Shown here one piece after another: positions 1-4,659 of a stretch of 5,811 nt of DNA (position 1 is its first letter; each line of letters begins with the position of its first letter). The DNA lies in contig CAIVVS010000335.1 in assembly GCA_903909415.1 (NCBI GenBank), forward strand, positions 1 through 5,811. Direction: 5' to 3'. This DNA comes from an uncultured Pseudomonadota bacterium (lineage in GTDB: Bacteria; Pseudomonadota; Gammaproteobacteria; Burkholderiales; SG8-39). The translations under genes and the position numbers were made by a program. Below the pieces are notes generated by a model. The model saw only the letters and a list, made by a program, of their open reading frames with translations. It made no database searches and was not told where the DNA came from.

Positions 1-797
1 CCCATGAAGGGGGCCGTGCCGAAGTGCGCGGCAGTGCGTGCGCTGCCGAGGTGCCGCAGCGCCAGGATGTAGCAGAACAGGCTCGCGCCATAGGCGAGGC
101 TCCCCACCGCCAACGCGCCGGCCACCGGAAGGCCCGCTGGCCAGGCTTCTCCCGCCACACCCGCAAGCATCAAGTTGGCGCTGCCGGCCGCCAGGCCCTT
201 GAGCATGGCGATCACAACCGGATCGCCGCCGGAGATCGGCCGGGTCAGGTTGTTGTCCAGCCCCCACATGGCGCAAGCGCCGACGATGGCCAGCGCGTGC
301 AGCAACAGGTCCGGCGCCGACGTGCCACCGGCGTCCTGCGCGGTGGGGTTCCAGGCCAGCATCGCGCCCGCAAACAGCATCAGCACGCCAGCCATCCAGA
401 CGCGCCTGCCGATGGCTTCGCGGAACGCCAATGCGGCGATCAAGGTGGTCAGCACGCCCTCCGTGCACAACAGCAACGATGCGCCGGCCGCAGGCATCCC
501 GGACAGTCCCCAAAGGAGCAGTACCGGCGCGACCACGCCGCCACTCAGGATGGCACCGCACAGCCAAAGCCAATCGCGGCCCGCCAGCGGGGCCTCCGCG
601 GGCGCCCAGCCCGCCACGCGCCTGCGCAGGATCCACACGGCCAGCAGGCCGGTCCCGCTGCCCAGGTAGAGCAGTCCCGCAAGCGACAACGGACCCATGC
701 CATCGAGCAACAGCTTGGACAGCGGCGCGCTCGCACCGAACAGCGCCGCGGCCAGCAAGGCGAGCAGCGCGTGGCGCTGCAGGGACAGGTCGATCAT
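1..797 (-). CDS. EamA/DMT-family inner-membrane permease (C-terminus cut by window edge)
   Basis: The frame read leftward from ATG at 797 gives 265 residues without a stop and leaves the window. The protein is strongly hydrophobic, with about eight membrane segments visible (roughly residues 8-26, 36-57, 76-98, 103-125, 132-149, 164-183, 192-215, 226-247). Two EamA repeats are suggested: the first ends near 149, and the second carries the stretch ALRHLGSARTAAHFGTAPF (residues 246-264), close to the GAARTGAYFSTAPF-type signature of this transporter group. EamA proteins usually have ten helices and about 300 residues, so only some 30-40 residues should be missing. Members export or import metabolites such as amino acids; the substrate here cannot be told. 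The start is well bounded because an in-frame TAA lies just upstream at 834-836, with no other start codon between. No good Shine-Dalgarno precedes it. The pilA terminator separates it from pilA, so it is probably transcribed separately. Family is fairly sure; function is open. Confidence 0.88.
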   Translation of the reverse strand, partial: MIDLSLQRHALLALLAAALFGASAPLSKLLLDGMGPLSLAGLLYLGSGTGLLAVWILRRRVAGWAPAEAPLAGRDWLWLCGAILSGGVVAPVLLLWGLSGMPAAGASLLLCTEGVLTTLIAALAFREAIGRRVWMAGVLMLFAGAMLAWNPTAQDAGGTSAPDLLLHALAIVGACAMWGLDNNLTRPISGGDPVVIAMLKGLAAGSANLMLAGVAGEAWPAGLPVAGALAVGSLAYGASLFCYILALRHLGSARTAAHFGTAPFM

Positions 798-899
798 CGG
801 GGGACGGCTTGGACGGATCTGATGGCAGCGATCTTAGCCCTGCCCCGCGCCCTGCCGTCCTGTCGGATTGGCGACTCGCGGACCGCCGGAACGCAGGCG

Positions 900-929
900 A
901 AAAAAAGCCCGGCCATTCGGCCGGGCTTT
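900..929 (-). terminator. Rho-independent terminator of pilA
   Basis: On the minus strand an 11-bp perfect stem, AAAGCCCGGCC paired with GGCCGGGCTTT (arms 919-929 and 904-914), closes a four-base loop (915-918) and runs into seven Ts (complement of 900-906). It begins 15 bases after the pilA stop codon. The plus-strand version lacks a long T run, so it should act mainly leftward, insulating the EamA gene from pilA transcription. Confidence 0.93.
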
Positions 930-943
930 CCGGTGCGGCTGCC

Positions 944-1360
944 TTAGCGGCAGGTTGCCGGCATGTAGCGGCTGGGCACACCCACGCAGGACCAGGTGAT
1001 GGTGCCGGTCGCGGTGCTGTAGGTCGGGGTCACGGTGATGGTGACGCCCTGGCCGATCGAGGTGCTGACCGTGCTGCCACGGACTTCGATCGTGCCGCCG
1101 TCGCCGACGGTCGCCGACGAGATCTTGCCGGTGAAGGCGATGGTCACGCCGCCGCCAGCGCAGGCGGTGTTGCCCGGATCCGTCTGGAATTTCTCGGAGA
1201 TCGCCGTGCGGCCCGAGCTGGCAGCCAGGATCAGTTCGGACACCTTCGCGCGGACCGTGTAGTCCTGGTAGGCCGGCAGTGCGACGGCGGCCAGGATGCC
1301 GATGATCGCAACGACGATCATCAGTTCGATCAGGGTAAAGCCCTTCTGCATCATTCTCAT
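944..1360 (-). CDS. pilA: Type IVa major pilin-like protein PilA
   Basis: This is a 138-residue prepilin, the subunit of a type IV pilus used for twitching, adhesion and DNA uptake. The short leader MRMMQKG ends in the Gly cut by prepilin peptidase PilD. The mature protein starts with Phe8, which is N-methylated in this family, and has the conserved Glu at mature position 5 (FTLIE). The hydrophobic helix [19 protein letters not shown] follows, then [12 protein letters not shown], standard for type IVa pilins. The C-terminal domain is Gly/Thr/Ser/Val-rich beta sequence. It ends in TWSC...YMPATCR, so Cys125 and Cys137 probably form the D-region disulfide; Cys67 is an extra cysteine. I chose ATG 1360 because AAAAAGG (1367-1373) sits six bases upstream; the upstream in-frame ATG at 1414 lies inside the -12 promoter element. 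In-frame ATGs at 1354 and 1351 are possible but further from the Shine-Dalgarno. Mature length (131) is slightly short for the family. Whether it is the major pilin or a paralogue cannot be decided. Confidence 0.95.
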   Translation of the reverse strand: MRMMQKGFTLIELMIVVAIIGILAAVALPAYQDYTVRAKVSELILAASSGRTAISEKFQTDPGNTACAGGGVTIAFTGKISSATVGDGGTIEVRGSTVSTSIGQGVTITVTPTYSTATGTITWSCVGVPSRYMPATCR

Positions 1361-1373
1361 GTGGTGCCTTTTT
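1361..1373 (-). promoter_or_regulatory. Ribosome binding site deciding the pilA start
   Basis: On the minus strand AAAAAGG (1373-1367) is followed by CACCAC and then ATG 1360, a six-base spacing. The alternative ATGs at 1354 and 1351 would be 12 and 15 bases away, so the start at 1360 with a seven-residue prepilin leader is favoured. Confidence 0.7.
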
Positions 1374-1407
1374 GGTGGACGGGCCGGGTTAGCTCGCCCT
1401 CCAGTGA

Positions 1408-1423
1408 TGCACATTCAGTGCCA
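1408..1423 (-). promoter_or_regulatory. Sigma-54 (RpoN) -24/-12 promoter of pilA
   Basis: The minus strand reads TGGCACTGAATGTGCA. Against the RpoN consensus TGGCACG-N4-TTGCA it matches the whole -24 block TGGCAC, has the exact GG-to-GC spacing and a -12 block of GTGCA. Transcription should start near 1397, giving a leader of about 36 bases before ATG 1360. pilA in Pseudomonas and many beta/gammaproteobacteria is RpoN-dependent and activated by the PilS/PilR two-component system, which fits. No competing sigma-70 promoter was obvious. The match and position are seen; PilR control is inferred. Confidence 0.85.
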
Positions 1424-1594
1424 GAATCATCGGCCTGATCCACGTCAGCAGGATTCTAGAAAACTGATTAAAAACAGACGCTTGGACGTACTTGCGCTGG
1501 GCGCCGGGCCCGGCGCAGTCGCCCTGCCTGACGCTGGCAGGCGCTAAGTGCCTGGAATGTGCCCAAATTTGCCGTCGGGCAGGACGCCGGCACC
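1424..1594. other. Non-coding upstream region of pilA (likely activator/IHF region)
   Basis: There is no credible gene between the pilA promoter and the tRNA terminator. An AT-rich patch (about 1451-1475) contains, on the minus strand, AATCAGTTTTCTA (1457-1469), which fits the IHF consensus WATCAANNNNTTR with two mismatches and lies about 60-72 bases upstream of the predicted start site. Next to it are two GACG half-sites eight bases apart (1477-1480 and 1485-1488). A perfect 16-bp palindrome GCGCCGGGCCCGGCGC occupies 1501-1516, and a weak inverted repeat GCCTG/CAGGC lies at 1526-1542. An RpoN promoter needs an upstream activator site and often IHF, so this is where they would be expected, but the sites themselves are only tentative. 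Confidence 0.4.
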
Positions 1595-1625
1595 AAAGAA
1601 AACGGCCGCACTGGGCGGCCGTTTT
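1595..1625 (-). terminator. Rho-independent terminator of the tRNA-Ala/tRNA-Glu unit
   Basis: An 11-bp perfect stem, AAAACGGCCGC (1599-1609) with GCGGCCGTTTT (1615-1625), closes a five-base loop. On the minus strand the right arm ends in TTTT followed by CTTT, a usable though interrupted T tract. It lies about 32 bases beyond the 3' end of tRNA-Glu and separates the tRNA transcript from the pilA control region. Confidence 0.85.
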
Positions 1626-1657
1626 GCACTTGCCAGCCCCGCCGTGGCGGGTTTGTC

Positions 1658-1733
1658 TGGCGTCCCCACGGGGATTCGAACCCCGGTACTCACCGTGAAA
1701 GGGTGATGTCCTAGGCCTCTAGACGATGGGGAC
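1658..1733 (-). tRNA. tRNA-Glu, anticodon TTC
   Basis: The 76-base gene reads leftward from GTCCCCATCG and ends in the encoded CCA (complement of 1658-1660). The acceptor stem GTCCCCA/TGGGGAC is fully paired, the anticodon stem is TCACC/GGTGA and the loop CTTTCAC places the anticodon TTC at 1697-1699. The T arm CCGGGGTTCGAATCCCCG is standard. It delivers glutamate to GAA/GAG codons and is a direct substrate of the GltX encoded just upstream. It is the second gene of a unit with tRNA-Ala, 38 bases apart, ending at the hairpin at 1595-1625. Confidence 0.98.
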
Positions 1734-1771
1734 CTTGGACGGACTCAACAACACTTGCTACTGAAATCCGG

Positions 1772-1847
<76 letters not shown>

Positions 1848-1860
1848 ACTAGAGCCCGAA

Positions 1861-1889
1861 AGTATAGCGCCAAGCGCAGGATTTTGCAA
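1861..1889 (-). promoter_or_regulatory. Sigma-70 promoter of the tRNA-Ala/tRNA-Glu unit
   Basis: On the minus strand the -35 box TTGCAA (1884-1889, four of six consensus bases) and the -10 box TATACT (1861-1866, five of six) are separated by exactly 17 bases. Initiation about seven bases after the -10 would leave only a few bases of leader before the tRNA-Ala 5' end at 1847. The -35 box sits within an AT-rich inverted repeat (1882-1896) downstream of gltX. Confidence 0.72.
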
Positions 1890-1935
1890 AGCAAAACCCA
1901 ATTTTGTTGGCAAGGGTGAATGCCTCATCCGGCGC

Positions 1936-3336
1936 TCAGCCCGCGTACTGGCGCAGGCGCCCCACCACGCGCTCGCGGCCGGCAAGTTCCAGGCTGGTGG
2001 CAAGGTCCGGCGTCTGGGTTCGCCCGAACACGGCGACCCGCAGCGGGATCGCCAGCTTGGGCATCTTCAGGCCGTGCGTGGCGAGCGCCGCCTTGATCGT
2101 CGCCCCCAGCGCATCGGCGCGCCATTGGTCCAGTGATGCCAGTGCATCCGCCAGGCCGGACAGCACGGGCAGGATGGCGGCATCCAGGTGCGCGGCGCGC
2201 AGTTCGTCCGTCGGGTGCACGTCCCCGAGGAACATCATGGATTCGTCCGCGAGGACGTTCAGGGTTTCCGAGCGGTCCTTGAGCACGGCGATGACGCGCG
2301 CCATCTCGTCGTCAGGCGCGGCCCGGCCGCCGTCGCGGATGACGCGCTCGCGCACCGAGGCGACCAAAGACCCCGTGTCGGCCGCCTTCACGTACTGGTG
2401 GTTCAGCCAGCGCAGCTTGTCCGGGTCGAACTGCGCGGGTGACTTGCTCACGTGGCGCAGGTCGAACCACTCCACCAGCTGGTCCTTGCCGAAGATCTCC
2501 GCGTCGCCGTGCGACCAGCCCAGGCGCGACAGGTAGTTCACCATCGCCTCGGGGAGGAAGCCGTCGTCGCGGTACTGCGTGACGCTCACCGCGCCGTGGC
2601 GCTTGGACAGGCGTTCGCCATCGGAGCCGAGGATCATGGGCACGTGCGCGAAATGCGGCAGGTCCGCGCCCAGCGCGCGGAAGATGTTCACCTGCCGCGG
2701 CGTGTTGTTCACGTGGTCGTCGCCGCGGATGACGTGGGTGATGGCCATGTCCAGGTCGTCCACCACCACGCCGAAGTTGTAGGTCGGCACGCCATCGGCG
2801 CGCTGGATCACCAGGTCGTCAAGCTCGGCGTTGGCGATGGTGATCGGGCCCTTGACCAGGTCGTTGAACGTGACCTCGCCGTCATCCGGGTTGCGGAACC
2901 GGATCACCGGCTTCGCGCCCGGCGGCGGCGTCAGTCCTAGCCGCCTCGCGTTCTCCGGCCGCCAGCGGCCGTCGTAGCGCGGCTTCTCGTTGCGCGCGCG
3001 CTGTGCTTCGCGCATCTGCTCCAGTTCCTCGCGCGTCGCATAGCAGGGGTAGGCGTGGCCGGAACGGATCAGCTGGTCGACCACCTCCGCATAACGGGGC
3101 AGGCGCTGCATCTGGTAGAACGGGCCCTCGTCCCAGTCCAGCGCCAGCCAGGACATGCCCTCGAGGATGGCCTGCCTGGATGCCTCGGTGGAGCGTTCCA
3201 GGTCGGTGTCCTCGATGCGCAGGATGAACTTGCCCCCGTGCCTGCGGGCATAGGCCCAGGAAAACAGCGCCGTGCGCGCCCCGCCTATGTGCAGGTAGCC
3301 GGTGGGGCTGGGTGCGAATCGGGTGCGTACGGTCAT
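1936..3336 (-). CDS. gltX: Glutamyl-tRNA synthetase
   Basis: This 466-residue class Ic aminoacyl-tRNA synthetase charges tRNA-Glu with glutamate in the cytoplasm using ATP. The Rossmann catalytic domain begins [20 protein letters not shown], with the HIGH-type motif as HIGG (residues 16-19). The glutamate-site segment LRIEDTD follows at 39-45. Further family blocks are RFRNP (146-150), ELDDLVI (171-177), [20 protein letters not shown] (186-205) and [10 protein letters not shown]. The KMSKS-type loop is LSKRH (243-247). The helical anticodon-binding domain occupies about 320-466. Length is normal. Only Cys98 remains of the Cys/His zinc cluster known in the E. coli enzyme, so this is probably a zinc-free type. 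ATG 3336 has AGGG (3342-3345) five bases upstream and places the conserved start of the domain at residue 3. It is divergent from tRNA-Val and lies 88 bases upstream of tRNA-Ala/tRNA-Glu on the same strand. I see no convincing terminator between, so some read-through into the tRNAs is possible. Identification is very secure. Confidence 0.98.
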   Translation of the reverse strand: MTVRTRFAPSPTGYLHIGGARTALFSWAYARRHGGKFILRIEDTDLERSTEASRQAILEGMSWLALDWDEGPFYQMQRLPRYAEVVDQLIRSGHAYPCYATREELEQMREAQRARNEKPRYDGRWRPENARRLGLTPPPGAKPVIRFRNPDDGEVTFNDLVKGPITIANAELDDLVIQRADGVPTYNFGVVVDDLDMAITHVIRGDDHVNNTPRQVNIFRALGADLPHFAHVPMILGSDGERLSKRHGAVSVTQYRDDGFLPEAMVNYLSRLGWSHGDAEIFGKDQLVEWFDLRHVSKSPAQFDPDKLRWLNHQYVKAADTGSLVASVRERVIRDGGRAAPDDEMARVIAVLKDRSETLNVLADESMMFLGDVHPTDELRAAHLDAAILPVLSGLADALASLDQWRADALGATIKAALATHGLKMPKLAIPLRVAVFGRTQTPDLATSLELAGRERVVGRLRQYAG

Positions 3337-3357
3337 GGGAGCCCTGCGAAAACCCCG

Positions 3358-3363
3358 ATTTTA
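3358..3363 (-). promoter_or_regulatory. Candidate -10 box for gltX
   Basis: On the minus strand TAAAAT matches the -10 consensus at five of six bases and lies about 22 bases upstream of the gltX start. No recognisable TTGACA-like -35 box is present 16-18 bases further upstream, so this is only a tentative assignment. The spacer also carries the divergent tRNA-Val promoter. Confidence 0.3.
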
Positions 3364-3392
3364 CCGGACACGGGCGGTGATTCCTCTCCGCG

Positions 3393-3422
3393 TTGCCCGC
3401 CGCGTCCAAGGCACGCTATAAT
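3393..3422 (+). promoter_or_regulatory. Sigma-70 promoter of tRNA-Val
   Basis: A perfect -10 box TATAAT (3417-3422) is preceded by TTGCCC (3393-3398, four of six -35 bases) with an 18-base spacer. Transcription would begin near 3429-3430, only a few bases before the mature tRNA 5' end at 3435. A strong promoter close to the gene is typical for stable RNA genes. Confidence 0.78.
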
Positions 3423-3434
3423 CATCGACGGTTT

Positions 3435-3509
3435 GGGTGGTTAGCTCAGCGGTAGAGCACTGCCTTCACACGGCAGGGGTCACAGGTTCAATCCCTGTAC
3501 CACCCACCA
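3435..3509 (+). tRNA. tRNA-Val, anticodon CAC
   Basis: The 75-base gene starts GGGTGGTTAGCTC and ends with an encoded CCA (3507-3509). The acceptor stem GGGTGGT/ACCACCC is fully paired, the discriminator base is A, and the anticodon stem CTGCC/GGCAG holds the loop TTCACAC with anticodon CAC at 3467-3469, reading GUG. The T arm ACAGGTTCAATCCCTGT is intact. GUG is a frequent valine codon in GC-rich genomes, so a dedicated CAC isoacceptor is expected. It is transcribed away from gltX. No clear T-tailed hairpin follows it, so its transcript end is unknown. Confidence 0.97.
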
Positions 3510-3561
3510 AACCTCCGCGCCAAGGTACCGGCGCCATTCGTTGTCCCCTCCCCGGTTTTGC

Positions 3562-3589
3562 TTGTCCTGCTGCTGGATTCCCGTACGAT
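3562..3589 (+). promoter_or_regulatory. Candidate promoter of the Bug-family gene
   Basis: TTGTCC (3562-3567) and TACGAT (3584-3589) each match four of six consensus bases and are separated by 16 bases. This would give a leader of about 60 bases containing the inverted repeat at 3617-3637. The match is modest, and other weak combinations are possible in the 148-base gap. Confidence 0.3.
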
Positions 3590-3600
3590 CAGGAAGACTT

Positions 3601-3637
3601 GGTCGAACATGGTCGAGCCTGTCCGGGCCCGACAAGC
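3601..3637 (+). promoter_or_regulatory. Repeat/palindrome cluster upstream of the Bug-family gene (possible operator)
   Basis: A direct repeat GGTCGA-acat-GGTCGA (3601-3616, ten-base period) is followed at once by an imperfect palindrome at 3617-3637, in which eight of ten opposed base pairs match around the core TGTC-N7-GACA (3620-3634). The cluster lies between the candidate promoter and the Shine-Dalgarno (3643-3647). It could bind a repressor or form an mRNA hairpin; no known regulator consensus was recognised. Confidence 0.3.
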
Positions 3638-3657
3638 GCAACGGAGGATTTCAATCC

Positions 3658-4638
3658 ATGGTTTTGCCTCAATCCTGGCGTGCACGCGCGGCACTGGTTG
3701 CGGTGCTGCTTTCGCATGCGGTTGGTGCCAGCGCAGCGGAACCCGCCTTCCCGTCCCGGCCCGTGCGCATGGTCATCCCGTATGCGACCGGCGGCGGCGT
3801 CGATGCAGCCGGAAGGTTCCTCGCACAGCAGATGGCGGCCGATCTGAAGCAGCAGGTGGTGGTGGACAACCGTCCCGGTGGTGCGACGGTGACCGGAACT
3901 GCCGCGGTGGTCGGCGCCGCGCCCGACGGACATACCCTGCTGCTGGTGAGCCTCGCGGTCGTGACCAACCAGAGCCTGGTCCGCAACATTCCCTATGACC
4001 CCCTGAACGACCTCAGGGCGGTCACGATGGTGGGCTCCTCGCCGCTGGTGCTGACGGTGAATGCCGGCCTGCCGGTCACCGACATCCCTTCCCTGGTTGC
4101 CTATGCCCGCGCCAATCCGGGGAAACTCAACTACAGCACGGCCGGCGTGGGGACGACCACCCACCTCGCGGCGGAACTGCTGCGGCTCAATGCCGGCATC
4201 GACATCACGCCGATCGCCTACAAGGGCAGCGGGCCGGCCATGACCGACCTGGTGAGCGGGCAGATCCAGATGGCGTTCAGCAGCATCGCCGCGGCCCAGC
4301 CGTTCGTGCTCGCGGGCAAGCTGCGCGCGCTCGCCACCACCGGCCTGAAGCGCGATCCCTCGCTCCCGACCCTGCCCGCGATGGCCGAGTCCATCCCGGG
4401 GTTCAACGTGGACCTCTGGATGATGCTGTTCGCTCCCGCGAAAACGCCGGAGCCGGTCGTCCAGCGCCTGAACGAGGCGGCTCGGGCGGCACTGCGCTCG
4501 CCGCAGTTGCGTGGCGAGTTCCAGCGGGTCGGCCAGGAAGCCACCGGATCCACATCCGCCGAAGCCAATGCCTTCCTGCGCGCCGAGATGGCCAAGTGGA
4601 CCAAGGTGGTGCGCGACGCGCGCATCGAGGCGAACTGA
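3658..4638 (+). CDS. Bug/TctC-family periplasmic solute-binding protein
   Basis: This 326-residue exported protein belongs to the Bug family, receptors of tripartite tricarboxylate transporters. They bind small carboxylates, amino acids or related solutes in a two-lobed cleft. A signal peptide is clear: Arg8/Arg10, a hydrophobic core (11-24) and an AxA-type cleavage site near Ala26/Ala27 (GASA-AEP). Family landmarks follow in order: FPSRPVRMVIPYATGGGVD (31-49, first ligand loop), VVVDNRPGG (67-75), AAPDGHTLL (87-95), IPYDPLNDL (111-119), NYSTAGVGTTTHLAAELL (158-175, second ligand loop), AYKGSGPAMTDLVSG (187-201) and PTLPAMAESIPGF (237-249). Length is typical. ATG 3658 is chosen because GGAGG (3643-3647) precedes it by ten bases and the signal peptide begins there; the open frame upstream to 3541 is not protein-like. 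No TctA/TctB membrane genes are in view, so it looks like one of the many orphan Bug genes known in Burkholderiales. It converges with the molybdenum hydroxylase gene, with only 18 bases between stops. Ligand unknown. Confidence 0.95.
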   Translation: MVLPQSWRARAALVAVLLSHAVGASAAEPAFPSRPVRMVIPYATGGGVDAAGRFLAQQMAADLKQQVVVDNRPGGATVTGTAAVVGAAPDGHTLLLVSLAVVTNQSLVRNIPYDPLNDLRAVTMVGSSPLVLTVNAGLPVTDIPSLVAYARANPGKLNYSTAGVGTTTHLAAELLRLNAGIDITPIAYKGSGPAMTDLVSGQIQMAFSSIAAAQPFVLAGKLRALATTGLKRDPSLPTLPAMAESIPGFNVDLWMMLFAPAKTPEPVVQRLNEAARAALRSPQLRGEFQRVGQEATGSTSAEANAFLRAEMAKWTKVVRDARIEAN

Positions 4639-4659
4639 GCGCGTCCGCTGCGCGGCTCA
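4636..4659. other. Imperfect hairpin spanning both convergent stop codons
   Basis: TGAGC (4636-4640) pairs with GCTCA (4655-4659), and inside it GCG pairs with CGC with one bulged G and a seven-base loop. The outer arms contain the TGA of the Bug gene and the reverse-complemented TGA of the hydroxylase gene. Neither strand has a T tract, so a classic intrinsic terminator is not supported; it could slow polymerase or stabilise 3' ends in both directions. Confidence 0.3.

Noticed and set aside
798..899. Possible promoter for the EamA gene (TAAGAT, minus strand, 831-836)
   Set aside because: Only four of six -10 bases match and no acceptable -35 box is found at 16-18 bases, so it is not annotated.
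1361..1414. Extended pilA start at the in-frame ATG 1414
   Set aside because: The added 18 residues are not a prepilin leader, and the ATG lies inside the -12 element of the RpoN promoter. The Shine-Dalgarno supports ATG 1360.
24..1438. Long plus-strand open frames (24-947 and 431-1438) opposite the EamA gene and pilA
   Set aside because: They are Arg/Ala/Gln/Gly-rich with no family resemblance, and lie antisense to clearly recognisable membrane and pilin proteins. High GC content leaves such frames open by chance.
1492..1698. Small plus-strand frame between pilA and the tRNA genes
   Set aside because: It runs through the tRNA terminator and the antisense of tRNA-Glu, and its sequence shows no protein-like features.
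1904..3444. Plus-strand open frames opposite gltX
   Set aside because: All are mirror frames of the well-conserved synthetase, with no recognisable domains and no good ribosome sites noted.
3510..3570. Possible terminator after tRNA-Val (ACCGG...CCGGTTTT)
   Set aside because: The stem is only five pairs with a loop of about 19 bases, too weak to call.
3541..3657. Upstream extension of the Bug-family protein to 3541
   Set aside because: The extra 39 residues precede a complete signal peptide, and a GGAGG site sits before ATG 3658.
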